The notes under the pieces are model-generated. The model searched no databases and was not told the DNA's origin. It saw only the letters and a list, made by a program, of their open reading frames with translations. Position numbers and translations under genes: made by a program. Below are positions 52,985 through 63,037 of a stretch of 64,000 nt of DNA, one piece after another. How positions within the stretch are numbered: the first letter of the stretch is position 1; the number at the start of each line of letters is the position of its first letter. The stretch comes from Paraburkholderia sejongensis. GTDB taxonomy: Bacteria; Pseudomonadota; Gammaproteobacteria; Burkholderiales; Burkholderiaceae. Where the stretch lies: the NCBI RefSeq assembly GCF_020880815.1, contig NZ_JAJITD010000006.1, forward strand, positions 186,001-250,000, written 5' to 3'.

Positions 52985-55900
52985 ATGAATAGAAATATGT
53001 TCAGGCTGGTTTTCAGCCGGTGCCGGGGTATGCTCGTCGCTGTTGCGGAAACCGCCATTTCGCACGCCAACGCAAGTCAGCACGCAATCCGTCCGACGAT
53101 CTCACAGCGCCGCATCACGCTGTTCGCGATGCGTGATGCGGCATTCGCTGCGCTGGCACTGTGCGCACTCGCACCCGTTCTCGCGGACGCTCAAATCGTG
53201 TCTTCAGGCGCGCACGCGCCAAACGTGATCCAGACGCGAAGTGGTTTGCCGCAGGTCGATATTAATCAGCCGTCGAATGCGGGCGTTTCGGTTAATACGT
53301 ACTCACAGTTCGATGTACAACAAAACGGCGCGATCCTGAACAATTCGCCCGTTATTACCAACACAGAACTCGCGGGACAGGTGAGCGGCAACGCGAATCT
53401 TGCGCCGGGCCAGTCCGCGCGGATCATTCTCAATCAGGTCAACAGCAATTCGCCAAGTCAGCTGCGCGGGTTCATCGAGGTGGCCGGGAACAAGGCTGAA
53501 GTCGTCGTGGCAAACGGGTCGGGGATCGTCGTCGATGGCGGTGGCTTCATCAATACCACGCGGGGCATTCTCACCACCGGAACGCCGATGCTCGATGCGG
53601 GCGGCAACCTGAGCGGTTTTAACGTAACCGGAGGCCTGATTTCCGTCCAGGGCACGGGTCTCGACGCGAGCAATATCGATCAGGTGGACCTGATTGCCAG
53701 GGCGGTGCAGACTAACGCGAAGATCTACGCCAATACGCTGAATGTCGTCAGCGGCGCAAATCAGGTCGACCACGACACGCTGGCCGCGGCGTCGATCGCA
53801 GGCAGCGGCACAGCGCCGGGTGTGTCGATCGACGTGAGCCAGCTCGGCGGCATGTACGCGAATCGCATTCTGCTCGTCGGCACAGAAAACGGTGTGGGGG
53901 TGTCCAATGCGGGCGTGATCGCGGCCCAGGCGGGTGACCTGACGCTCACGACGCAGGGCACGCTGGTTCTCGCCGGCAAGACAATCGCGAGCGGCAACCT
54001 GGCGGTGTCGGCGGCGGGCGATTTAGATAACAGCGGCTCGACCTACGCGCAGCGGAACCTCACCATCGGTGCGGGTAGCGTGACGTCAACCGGCACGCTC
54101 GGTGCGGGGATCGATCCGGACGGCAGCGTTGCGGGCAGTGGCGACCTCAACGTGAACGCGGCAGGCGTGCTCTCCGCGACCGGCAGCAACCTCGCGGGTG
54201 GCAACGTAACGCTCCAGGGGGCGTCGCTCGATCTCGCCGGCGGCAGCACGTTAGCAAACGGCGATATTGCGTTGACTGCAGCGGGCGGGGTTGTGGACAC
54301 ATCGGGCGCGACGGTAAACGCAGGTGGTGCGCTGGCCGTGCAAGCGGCCGCTGCGCTTTCCAACGTGCAGGGTCAGCTTGCGGCGACGGATATCACCGTG
54401 TCCGCGGCATCCATCGACAACACGTCCGGCCTGATCGACGGCGACCGTGTGCGCGTATCGAGCACAGGGGCGCTGACCAACCGCGACGGCACCATCCGGC
54501 AGACCGGTACGGCGGCTCAGACGATCAGCGTGGGCGGCACGCTGGATAACACGCGCGGCACGATTGCATCGAACGCGCAGGACCTCACGGTAAGCGCACA
54601 GTCGATCACGAACGACAGCGGCAACATCGAGCACGCGGGCACCGGCCTACTCGCCATCGGCCCGGTTGGCGCCCTCTCCAACGTGAGCGGCCAGATCGCA
54701 ACGAACGGCGCGCTGCAAATCGCAGCGGCATCGCTCGACAACACCGGCGGCAGACTAGCCGCGCAGCAGGCCGCAAGCGTCGCGGCCGCCAGCGGAGTCG
54801 TCAACCGCAACGCCGGGCAGATATACGGCGACGCGGGCCTCACGGTTTCCACGCTCGGCGATTTCGACAACTCGGGCGGCTCCGCACAAAGCGGCGCGGA
54901 CCTGACGCTCGACGCGGGAGGCGCGCTCACGAACGCGGGCGGCGTGATTGCCGCGAACGGCGCGAGCGGCAACCTTGCCGTGACCGGTTCGGACATCGAC
55001 AACACGTCGGGTTCGATCACTAATGCGGGAATCGGGCAGACCACGCTCAGCGCTGCCGACACGATCGCGAATACCGCCGGCGTGCTGGGCGGTAACGGCG
55101 ATGTTCGGGTCAACGCACGGAACCTGGTGAACCGGTCCGCGGGCCAGCTGGTGGCTGGCGGCACCGCGACCCTCGCCGTCACCGATACGGTCGATAACAC
55201 TGCGGGCACGCTGTGCGGCGCGACGGCGCTGAATCTTGACCAGCCCGCCGCGACGCTCGTTAATGACGGCGGCTCCATCGACAGCGCACAGGATGTGTCG
55301 CTGCGCGTAGCGTCGATGTCGAACGCGGGCGGCGTGGTGCGCGCCAATCGCGACATCGCCGTCAGCGGTACGCTCGCGGGCGACGGCGAAATGACGGCGG
55401 GCCACGACCTCACGCTGGCGCTCGAAGGGGACTTCGCCAGCAGTGCAGCGAACGTACTACACGCGGACAACGATCTGACGCTCGGCGTCGGCGGCACTCT
55501 CACCAACAGCGCCGCACTGGAAGCGGGCAACGCGCTGACGGTGAATGCGGTCAACGTCGTCAACGCGGCAGGCGCCGACATGAATTCGGCTGCAACCACG
55601 GTCAACGCCACGGGCGATATCTCGAACGCGGGCAGGATCGAGGGCGATACGGTGACGACGCACAGTGCGAGCCTGAACAACACGGGCGCTGTGATCGGCA
55701 ACAACGTCTTCGTGAATGCCGCGGACGTGACCAATAAGGGCGCGCAGGCACTCATCGCCGGGGCATCGTTCCTGGGCATCTACGCGGCCAGTTCGCTGAC
55801 GAATGCGGACGGCGCACTGATCTACAGCGCGGGAAACATGGAGCTGGCGCGCGATAACGCGCGCGACGCCACCGGTCTGCTCGCGAACCAGACCGGCGTG

Positions 55901-58900
55901 ATCACGAACAGCGCGGCCATCATCCAGGCCGCGGGCGGTATCGACGTCGCCGCGCACTCGCTGACGAACCAGCGCACAGGTGTGCAGACCGAAGCCGGAA
56001 CGCCTGTCACGACGGTGGGACCGACGCTGACGCTGTGGACCGGTGGCATACCGATCGACGAACTCGGCAGCTACAGCAGTTCTGTCTACGACCAGTGGTA
56101 TTTCGGCAAGTCGGAGGCGATCGGTGCGTCGGCAATCGCCAGACTGGCCCGGCCGCTGGAGGTGACGTTGCCCGCCTCGCAGGTGACGAACATCGACACC
56201 GCGAACCAGACACTGTCGCTCACCACGCCGCTGACCGATACGTACTGGTTGTGTCCCCGCGGCTTCTGCACCGGGGAAGCCCAGACCCGCACCATTACCA
56301 GTAACGCGGTGCAGTACTACCAGAGCCTGGTCCGGAACGGCGACGGTACGGTCACGCTTACTTTTTATCCGGACTACGATCCATCGAAGCACATCGCGCC
56401 CGGGGACGTGCGTATCGACACGACGCTCGGCAGCGACAGTCACGATTACGTCGAACTGAGCCGTACGGTCACCACCACGACCGCGACAGACCGGCTTGTC
56501 GATGCGGGCACGGCCGCAACGATCCAGGCGCAGGGCTCGATCCGCATCAACGCGGACGGCGGCACGATCGACAACGAAGCATCGACGATGGCCGCGGGCG
56601 GCGATCTCGTGCGCCGTGCAACCGGCGGCTCGGTGAACGACACCGGCATCCTGTTGCAGCAGACCGGCACCGAAACAACCAGTTCGGTCTACTACTGGCA
56701 TCAGAAAACCGGCGACAGCAGCGATACGAAGTCCGTCACCGGTACGGCTGTGCCGCTGCCGTCCACGACGGTTGCATCGCTGCCGGCCATTGCGACCGCG
56801 AATCAGACTGTCCAGACCGATGCGCAGGACATCGCCATTGGCTCCGTGGATCGCGTCGGCCAGACCGTCACCGGTGCTGGCGTGTCCGGCGGTAACGCAA
56901 CCGGCACGCAGCTGGGCAGCACCGGTACGTCAGATAACCGGCCGCAGACGCTCGGCGACGCAGCAGGCGGTATTCCGGGCCTCAAGCTTCCTGCCAGCGC
57001 GCTATACACGTATCAGAGCGCACCCGATGCCCCCTGTCTCGTCGTCACCGATCCGCGCCTGACGAGCTACGCGAAGTTCATTTCGAGCGACTACATGCTC
57101 GACCGGCTCGGCCTGAATCCCCAGGTGACCGCGAAGCGTCTCGGCGACGGCATGTATGAACAGCAACTGGTGATGGAGCAGGTCACGCAGCTGACCGGGC
57201 GGACGTTCCTTGGGCCTGCCACGAGCAATCTGGATGAATACACGGCGCTGATGAACAACGGCGTGGCGTATGCGCAGGCGTTCGGTCTCACGGTGGGCAT
57301 CGGGTTGAGCGACGCGCAGATGGCGCAACTGACGACCGACATGGTGTGGCTGGTAAGTCAGACCGTGGCACTGCCGGACGGTACGCAGCAGACGGTGCTG
57401 GTGCCGCAGGTTTATCTCGCGCAGTCCAGCACTGTCGATCTGCAGGACAGCGGTGCGCTGGTCGCCGGTAACCGCGTGAACCTGAACGCGACGGGCGATG
57501 TGAGCAACAGCGGACATGTCGCCGGCGATGTGGCGACGACGGTCATCGGCAACAACGTTGTGAACCGGGGCGTGATCGGCAGTGGTGGGGCGACGACCGT
57601 GGCCGCGGTGGTGGACGTGACGAACGTCGGCGGACGCATCGGCGGCGTCGATACGGTGGTTAGCGCGGGCCGCGATATTGTCAACCAGAGCACGGTTGCG
57701 GGGGCTGCGGTAGCGGGTGGCAACGCTGGCTTCACTTCAAGCGCAACCGGCATGGCGGTCCAGTCGGTCGGCACGATCTCAGCGAGCAATAGCGCGACGC
57801 TGCTCGCGGGACGAGACGTGAACATGAATGGCGCGGCGATTCAGACCGGGGGTGACGCAGCCATCGCGGCAGGCCGCGATATCAACGTGGGCACGACGAC
57901 CCTCACGGCCACCCAGGAGGCAGGAACCACGGACGGCCTGAACGGCCACCGCAGCATCACGACAACCAGCGTCGGCAGCACGATCACGACCGGCGGCAAC
58001 CTCACTACCGTCTCCGGCAACGACACGAGGCTGACCGGTACGCACGTGCAGGCGGGCGGCGATGCGACGCTGGTCGCCGGCGGCGACCTGACCGTGACCG
58101 CCGCGAAGGACACCGCGACCTATACCGGCCAGTCGATCGGCGGCGATATCGCGCACCACAAGGATTCGACCTACGACGAAGCCGCCCGGGGCAGCAACAT
58201 CAACGCGAGTGGGGATGTCTCCCTCGCGGCGGGCCAGTCGGGAACGGGCAACCTCAACGTGCTTGGTTCGTCGGTGACGACAGGCGGCGTCGATGGTGCA
58301 GTGGGCGGCGCGGTCAGCCTGCAGGCGGCGAGCGATATCACGATCGGCGCGGTCACGGAAACGCACGACGCGGATCGCTGGTCGGAGAACCGGCATTCCA
58401 GCATCCTGTCGAGCGAGAGGATTACCGATACGTCCACGTCGCATACGGTGCTGTCGGTCGGCTCGACGGTCGCGGGCGAGACCGTCGCGGCCAGCGCGGC
58501 GCACGATCTGAATATCAGCGGGTCGACCGTCGCTTCGTCAAACGACATGACGCTCACGGCCGGTCATGACCTGAACATAACGACCACGCAGAACACGAGC
58601 CAGAGCACCACGGTTCATGAGGAGCACGCTTCCGGCTTCGGCGCGATGAGCGGTGGCGGCGCGAGCATCAACTTCGGTACCCGCGAGGAGACGAAGACTA
58701 CGCACGACAGCAGCGTCACGAGCAACGGCAGTCTCGTGGGCAGCACCGGCGGCAGCGTGACGATGAACGCGGGCAACGACCTGCATATCACCGGCAGCGA
58801 CGTGATCGCCGCGCAGGACGTGACAGGTATGGCCACCAACGTGATCATCGATGCGGCCGCCAATGCCGCGCACCATGACGAAACGCAGGAGATGAAGCAG

Positions 58901-61210
58901 AGCGGTTTTACGCTGGGCCTGTCAGGCAGCGTCGGCGATGCGATCAACGGTGCGGTCACGCAGACGCAGGCAACCCGCGATAGCGCGGACAGCGGCAACG
59001 ACCGCGCAGCGGCACTGCATGCGATCGCCGCGGTGGGCAATTCGGCCATGGCAGTGGCGGGCGTGACCGGCGGCGCGCTCGCGGGAAAGAACCCGAGCAT
59101 CGGCGTACAACTGAGCTTCGGCAGCAATCAAAGCAAAAGCACGTACCGCGAGGATCAGACCATCCATACCGGCTCGACGGTGCAGGCCGGCAGCACGGCC
59201 ACGTTCGTTGCCACGGGTGACGGTTCCGCTGGCTCGGGCAATATCATCGTTTCGGGTTCGAACGTGAGCGCGAATGATGTTGTGCTTGCGGCCAGGAACC
59301 AGGTCGATCTGCTCAACACCACCGATACCGATTCGACCGCCAGCACGAACAAGTCGAGCAGCGCGAGCGTCGGCGTGTCGTACGGGACGCAGGGTTTTGG
59401 GGTGTCGGCGTCGATGTCGAATGCGCATGGCGATGCGAACAGCGACACCGCGATGCAGAACAACACGCATGTGACCGGTGAGACCAGTGTGACGATCGTG
59501 AGCGGTGGCGATACGAACATCATCGGCTCGAACGTCAATGGTGGCACGGTCACGGCCGACGTTGGCGGCAATCTGAATGTTGCGAGCGTGCAGGATACGA
59601 CCGTGAGCACCGCGCATCAGAGCAGTGTGAGCGGCGGCTTCAGCGTCAGCCAGGGCGGCGGCAGCGCGAGCTTCAGCGCGCAGAACGGCCATGCGGATTC
59701 GAACTATGCACAGGTCAAGGAGCAGGCGGGGATTCAGGCGGGTGACGGGGGTTTCAATATCAACGTCATCGGCAATACCGATCTGAAGGGCGCGGTGATT
59801 GCGAGCGATGCGGATGCGTCGAAGAATTCGCTGACGACCGGCACGCTTACCTATAGCGATATCGAGAACCAGTCGCACTATAGTGCGTCTAGTGGGAGCA
59901 TCGGTGTGGGCGCGGGTGTCGGGAATACCGGCAAGGCGATTGGGCCGGGATCGGTGAGCGGCGCTGGCGGTGCGGTGCCGATGTTCCTCAACGAGAACAG
60001 TGACGATAGCGCCACCACACGCAGTGCGATCGGCGCCGGAGCGATCAATGTCACGGACGGCGCGCGGCAGACGCAGGATGTGGAGGCCCTGAGTCGTGAC
60101 ACCACTAACACCAATGGCACGGTTTCGAACACGCCGGATGTGAACCGCATCCTGAACCAGCAGGCGGACACGATGGCCGCGGCGCAGGCGGCCGGCCACG
60201 TAGTGGCGCAGGGGATTGCGGCGTATGCGGATTCCAAACAGGAGACGGCACAGAAAGCGGCGGATGCGGCGAAGGCTTCCGGTGATATGGAGACCTACGC
60301 GAAGTATCAGGCGGAGGCGGATTCGTGGGATGAAGGTGGGGCAGATCGGGTTGCGTTGCATGTTGCGGGTGGCGCCCTGCTTGGAGGTCTGGCGGGAGGC
60401 GGGATTGGCCCGGCGGCGGCGGGCGCGGCGGGCGCTGGAATGTCGTCGGCGTGGGCCGGGAAGCTGAATGGTCTGGCCGATGAGATCGGCGGCGCGACGG
60501 GGTCGATGACGCTGGGGAATGTGACGTCGAATGTGCTGGCGGGGTTGAGTGGCGCGCTGGTGGGTGGGGGCATGGGCGCGTTTGCGGCGTCGAATGCGGA
60601 TTTGTATAACCGGAGTACTGGTAATGCCGATGGCAAGGGCGGCAAGGGTAATCCCTTCGGCATCGGCAAGGATCTGGTGTCGACGGTATGTGGTGCGGGC
60701 GCGCAGTGCAGCGATGCGACGTTGAATGCGGCGATTAACGCTCAGGCAGAACTCGCTAGTGTAGGCGCAGATAATGTAGCTCAAACAGGAGCAGTTGCTG
60801 GAATGGCTTTGGGAGGTACTGCCGCAATCGCTGTTGGTCCGCAGGCCTTTGCCGCGTATAAGGCCGCTCAGGCGGCATATTCGTTGACCACTGCGGCACT
60901 GACCGGTGCGACGATTTCAGGTGGAATATATACAGGGGCAGCTGCATATGGGGCGTACACGGACTACAAAGGTGGCCAAGACATAGGAACCAGCTTCGAT
61001 AACCGGTTTTCTGTAGAGGGACTCGCCGCGGCGTCAACATTCGGCGCAATTAATGGAATGTTCAAAACGTCGATGTTTAGCTGGGCCGGTGTCGAAAATT
61101 CGATAAGGAATGTTGCCACGGCTCCTGGTTTTGTTATCCAGGTAAATGGCATCATCCTGAGTCTCACTGCTGGCAAGGCGGTACAAAGTGCGGTCCAGCA
61201 ACAGGATTGA
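52985..61210 (+). CDS. CdiA/BcpA-type two-partner-secreted adhesin-toxin
   Basis: 2741 residues. The start is set at MNRNMFRLVFS because it opens the extended signal peptide region (MNRNMFRLVFSRCRGMLVAV); an upstream ATG at 52937 is also possible. Signal cleavage near residue 69, then a TPS secretion domain with NTYSQFDV and IVVDGGGFINTTRGI, long haemagglutinin repeats (about 330-1000), a mid-region with VTDPRLTSYAKFISSDYML (about 1000-1500), more repeats, and a pretoxin region ending in ADLYN (residues 2538-2542). The last 199 residues are a hydrophobic C-terminal toxin module whose DNA is lower in GC from about 60740. Expected to be exported by a TpsB partner and to poison neighbours on contact. 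Confidence 0.88.
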   Translation: MNRNMFRLVFSRCRGMLVAVAETAISHANASQHAIRPTISQRRITLFAMRDAAFAALALCALAPVLADAQIVSSGAHAPNVIQTRSGLPQVDINQPSNAGVSVNTYSQFDVQQNGAILNNSPVITNTELAGQVSGNANLAPGQSARIILNQVNSNSPSQLRGFIEVAGNKAEVVVANGSGIVVDGGGFINTTRGILTTGTPMLDAGGNLSGFNVTGGLISVQGTGLDASNIDQVDLIARAVQTNAKIYANTLNVVSGANQVDHDTLAAASIAGSGTAPGVSIDVSQLGGMYANRILLVGTENGVGVSNAGVIAAQAGDLTLTTQGTLVLAGKTIASGNLAVSAAGDLDNSGSTYAQRNLTIGAGSVTSTGTLGAGIDPDGSVAGSGDLNVNAAGVLSATGSNLAGGNVTLQGASLDLAGGSTLANGDIALTAAGGVVDTSGATVNAGGALAVQAAAALSNVQGQLAATDITVSAASIDNTSGLIDGDRVRVSSTGALTNRDGTIRQTGTAAQTISVGGTLDNTRGTIASNAQDLTVSAQSITNDSGNIEHAGTGLLAIGPVGALSNVSGQIATNGALQIAAASLDNTGGRLAAQQAASVAAASGVVNRNAGQIYGDAGLTVSTLGDFDNSGGSAQSGADLTLDAGGALTNAGGVIAANGASGNLAVTGSDIDNTSGSITNAGIGQTTLSAADTIANTAGVLGGNGDVRVNARNLVNRSAGQLVAGGTATLAVTDTVDNTAGTLCGATALNLDQPAATLVNDGGSIDSAQDVSLRVASMSNAGGVVRANRDIAVSGTLAGDGEMTAGHDLTLALEGDFASSAANVLHADNDLTLGVGGTLTNSAALEAGNALTVNAVNVVNAAGADMNSAATTVNATGDISNAGRIEGDTVTTHSASLNNTGAVIGNNVFVNAADVTNKGAQALIAGASFLGIYAASSLTNADGALIYSAGNMELARDNARDATGLLANQTGVITNSAAIIQAAGGIDVAAHSLTNQRTGVQTEAGTPVTTVGPTLTLWTGGIPIDELGSYSSSVYDQWYFGKSEAIGASAIARLARPLEVTLPASQVTNIDTANQTLSLTTPLTDTYWLCPRGFCTGEAQTRTITSNAVQYYQSLVRNGDGTVTLTFYPDYDPSKHIAPGDVRIDTTLGSDSHDYVELSRTVTTTTATDRLVDAGTAATIQAQGSIRINADGGTIDNEASTMAAGGDLVRRATGGSVNDTGILLQQTGTETTSSVYYWHQKTGDSSDTKSVTGTAVPLPSTTVASLPAIATANQTVQTDAQDIAIGSVDRVGQTVTGAGVSGGNATGTQLGSTGTSDNRPQTLGDAAGGIPGLKLPASALYTYQSAPDAPCLVVTDPRLTSYAKFISSDYMLDRLGLNPQVTAKRLGDGMYEQQLVMEQVTQLTGRTFLGPATSNLDEYTALMNNGVAYAQAFGLTVGIGLSDAQMAQLTTDMVWLVSQTVALPDGTQQTVLVPQVYLAQSSTVDLQDSGALVAGNRVNLNATGDVSNSGHVAGDVATTVIGNNVVNRGVIGSGGATTVAAVVDVTNVGGRIGGVDTVVSAGRDIVNQSTVAGAAVAGGNAGFTSSATGMAVQSVGTISASNSATLLAGRDVNMNGAAIQTGGDAAIAAGRDINVGTTTLTATQEAGTTDGLNGHRSITTTSVGSTITTGGNLTTVSGNDTRLTGTHVQAGGDATLVAGGDLTVTAAKDTATYTGQSIGGDIAHHKDSTYDEAARGSNINASGDVSLAAGQSGTGNLNVLGSSVTTGGVDGAVGGAVSLQAASDITIGAVTETHDADRWSENRHSSILSSERITDTSTSHTVLSVGSTVAGETVAASAAHDLNISGSTVASSNDMTLTAGHDLNITTTQNTSQSTTVHEEHASGFGAMSGGGASINFGTREETKTTHDSSVTSNGSLVGSTGGSVTMNAGNDLHITGSDVIAAQDVTGMATNVIIDAAANAAHHDETQEMKQSGFTLGLSGSVGDAINGAVTQTQATRDSADSGNDRAAALHAIAAVGNSAMAVAGVTGGALAGKNPSIGVQLSFGSNQSKSTYREDQTIHTGSTVQAGSTATFVATGDGSAGSGNIIVSGSNVSANDVVLAARNQVDLLNTTDTDSTASTNKSSSASVGVSYGTQGFGVSASMSNAHGDANSDTAMQNNTHVTGETSVTIVSGGDTNIIGSNVNGGTVTADVGGNLNVASVQDTTVSTAHQSSVSGGFSVSQGGGSASFSAQNGHADSNYAQVKEQAGIQAGDGGFNINVIGNTDLKGAVIASDADASKNSLTTGTLTYSDIENQSHYSASSGSIGVGAGVGNTGKAIGPGSVSGAGGAVPMFLNENSDDSATTRSAIGAGAINVTDGARQTQDVEALSRDTTNTNGTVSNTPDVNRILNQQADTMAAAQAAGHVVAQGIAAYADSKQETAQKAADAAKASGDMETYAKYQAEADSWDEGGADRVALHVAGGALLGGLAGGGIGPAAAGAAGAGMSSAWAGKLNGLADEIGGATGSMTLGNVTSNVLAGLSGALVGGGMGAFAASNADLYNRSTGNADGKGGKGNPFGIGKDLVSTVCGAGAQCSDATLNAAINAQAELASVGADNVAQTGAVAGMALGGTAAIAVGPQAFAAYKAAQAAYSLTTAALTGATISGGIYTGAAAYGAYTDYKGGQDIGTSFDNRFSVEGLAAASTFGAINGMFKTSMFSWAGVENSIRNVATAPGFVIQVNGIILSLTAGKAVQSAVQQQD

Positions 61211-61231
61211 ATCGATGATTGGGAGACGTTC

Positions 61232-61519
61232 ATGTTTGACGGTTTCTGGAGTGGCGTCCTTGGCGGACTTTTCGGATCCTCACTCACGCGCTGGGCCAGG
61301 AAGTATCGGTATTCGACGATATTTCTTATTGTGACGATTGGAGTACATATCTTTTCGTTTGCACAGGATCTGGTGAGGGTCGGCGGCCATGCGGCTCTCA
61401 TGCGATTTCGAGAATTTACTTTCACAACGATAGGACTGCTAGTGCCAATGGGAATAGGTCTGCTGGCGGTTCTATGCGTGTTTGTTTGCGCAAGCTTGAT
61501 ACCAGAAAAAAAAGGATAA
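61232..61519 (+). CDS. Candidate CdiI immunity protein for the CdiA-like toxin
   Basis: 95 residues with two or three hydrophobic helices (about 27-45 and 63-88), starting MFDGFWSGVLGGLFGSS. GGGAG precedes the ATG by seven bases. It begins 21 bases after the toxin stop, the position of CDI immunity genes. A membrane protein fits a C-terminal toxin that is itself hydrophobic and may form pores. Two decayed homologues follow at 61817 and 62255. The immunity role is inferred from position, size and family pattern. Confidence 0.7.
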   Translation: MFDGFWSGVLGGLFGSSLTRWARKYRYSTIFLIVTIGVHIFSFAQDLVRVGGHAALMRFREFTFTTIGLLVPMGIGLLAVLCVFVCASLIPEKKG

Positions 61520-61600
61520 TTCGACTGTTAACAGCAAGTTTGTCACGAGCCACAGTCTTTGAATACATAGTTAGATGGCAAGGTGCGCTTATTTGGTAGT

Positions 61601-61814
61601 TTCACTGAGTAACTCCACGCGGCTGCTCTCAGCGCGGTAGCAAGTTCGAGAACGATCAACGGCATGTTTAACTGGCAGGCGTCGTAAATTCGATAAATGA
61701 AGTTACGGCAGCCCCGGCTTTGTGCTCCAGGTCAATAAATTAATTCTGGGGCAGGCCGCAGGTAGAGCCGCCCAAGCCGCTGTTCAATCGCCTCAAAATG
61801 TTCAGAGAACCTAA
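61601..61814 (+). pseudogene. Degenerate copy of the CdiA C-terminal toxin tail
   Basis: The translation matches the end of the intact toxin: FTE-stop-LHAAALSAVASSRTINGMFNW against FSVEGLAAASTFGAINGMF, then (after a one-base loss in a run of C) APGFVLQVNKLIL against APGFVIQVNGIIL. It has an in-frame stop at 61610-61612 and at least one frameshift, so it is not functional. It ends three bases before the second immunity copy. Confidence 0.7.
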
Positions 61815-61816
61815 CG

Positions 61817-62122
61817 ATGCTTGACGGATTTTGGAGTGCTGTTTTCGGTGGCATGTTTGGTCCAGCTATTTCGCGTTGGCTTGGGCGATATAGATTTTGG
61901 ATGGTTTTTATTGTCATTTTTATTGGGATATATACTTCATTATTCGTTATTGAGTATTCAAAGTTGGTCTTGCTGACTCGGCAAAAAGAATAGTTGCAAT
62001 GACTTTCTACATTGCCAGGAATACTTGCGCCGGTTGGGATCGCGGCAGGACTGGCATTGTGCGCATTTCTCGGTGCAACGTCAGCGAAAAAAATCGGAAT
62101 AATTCCGGCGCTGACTATATGA
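61817..62122 (+). pseudogene. Broken second immunity homologue
   Basis: MLDGFWSAVFGGMFGPAISRW opens a copy of the immunity gene at 61232-61519. The frame is interrupted by TAG at 61991-61993 and TGA at 62000-62002, then resumes as LPGILAPVGIAAGLALCAFLGA, matching LLVPMGIGLLAVLCVFVCA. Two nonsense codons in one frame and unchanged length mark a recent pseudogene. Confidence 0.75.
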
Positions 62123-62205
62123 CCTTCCACGTTACGGCCAATCCGTGGGGCGCCAGCTAGCTTGGTACGCCCGGCATTTACTGATCCATGCGCTGTTCAA
62201 ACTGA
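62122..62205 (+). pseudogene. Orphan toxin tail with two stops
   Basis: The frame reads FHVTANPWGAS, TAG, LGTPGIY, TGA, SMRCSN. Both stops fall where a Trp codon (TGG) would restore a polymorphic-toxin-like tail (WGTPGIYW-like). It lies just before the third immunity remnant, the expected position for a toxin end. Confidence 0.45.
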
Positions 62206-62254
62206 CCTCTTCCACGTGCCGGTGTCCCGCAGCCACGGAAAAACGGAGAGATTC

Positions 62255-62380
62255 ATGTTTGATGAATTCTGCCGCGGCATGTTTGGCAGTCTATTCGGCC
62301 CTGCGCTCATTCGTCGGGCCGGGAAGTACAAGTATTGGACGATTTCTTTCGTTGCTTCGAATCTATCAAACAATAGCTGA
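62255..62380 (+). pseudogene. Truncated third immunity homologue
   Basis: 41 residues starting MFDEFCRGMFGSLFGPALIRR, aligned with the first 35 or so residues of the immunity gene at 61232-61519. A GGAGAG ribosome site is intact, but after WTISFVA the sequence changes and stops. The membrane helices are lost, so it cannot protect. Confidence 0.7.
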
Positions 62381-62385
62381 TCAAC

Positions 62386-62760
62386 GTGGCATATCCGCGC
62401 AGGTCTATTTCGCCGAAGGAACTCTTCAGCCGGCAATCAACCTTGCGACCAAGATTCATCTCGACCCGACCGTGGGTGCTAGCCAACTCTCAATTAGAGG
62501 AAGTGATCCTCGTGGATTGCTGCAATATACTCAAACGGTATCGACTCCGATTGGCCGGAAATGGAGCAAACGCACACATTAAACCTAGACTCAATCCAGA
62601 AGACTGGGCGTAGAGTGAATTATGGACAGGTAGTGGTTGGAATCTCTTTAGACCAAATCCCGCGGCAGTTGAGATTAGTACATTGGCGGGTGGCGCGGGG
62701 CAAGGAATTGCTGGATCTGCAGCGCAGAACTTGCCGCAATCTAATGGACAGAAAAAATGA
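62386..62760 (+). pseudogene. Fragmented orphan toxin C-terminus
   Basis: Several frames carry toxin-like pieces: GNGANAHIKPRLNPEDWA, then TAG at 62611-62613, then ELWTGSGWNLFRPNPAAVEI and GGAGQGIAGSAAQN to a stop at 62758-62760. The last piece overlaps the next small membrane gene by ATGA, as toxin and immunity genes do. No complete start or domain remains. Confidence 0.55.
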
Positions 62761-62987
62761 TACGGTGGCTACTGGCCTTCATTGGTGTATGGGTGATTTG
62801 CACGGGAGGATTTTATATCATTTGGTTAGCCGGACTAATCATGAACTGCACCCTTATGCAAGGCTGTTTAGCACAATTTAATCTTCACAGCTTGTTCGAT
62901 GCGGTAAATGGAAGGAGCGTCCTTTTAAAAGCAACGATATCTGCCATAGCAGTTACTTTTATCGTTTGGTCCCAAAAAAAATCGTGA
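62757..62987 (+). CDS. Small membrane protein, candidate orphan immunity
   Basis: 76 residues with two helices (about 4-28, WLLAFIGVWVICTGGFYIIW, and 58-72) and two Cys between (NCTLMQGC). The ATG overlaps the stop of the preceding toxin remnant. Not homologous by eye to the immunity family upstream, so it may protect against a different toxin. A hairpin follows. The function is inferred from context only. Confidence 0.5.
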   Translation: MIRWLLAFIGVWVICTGGFYIIWLAGLIMNCTLMQGCLAQFNLHSLFDAVNGRSVLLKATISAIAVTFIVWSQKKS

Positions 62988-62992
62988 TAACA

Positions 62993-63018
62993 GCAAACCC
63001 GGCGCTGGCCGGGTTTGC
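62993..63018 (+). terminator. Hairpin after orphan immunity candidate
   Basis: An 11-bp perfect stem (GCAAACCCGGC and complement) with a GCTG loop. It has no T-run, so it may be a weak terminator or transcript-stabilising hairpin. Confidence 0.55.
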
Positions 63019-63037
63019 ATGAGGGTGGGACAGACCG

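Noticed and set aside
58922..60784. A 620-residue minus-strand open frame inside the adhesin gene
   Set aside because: Arg/Ile/His-rich shadow of repetitive coding sequence with no family features or ribosome site.
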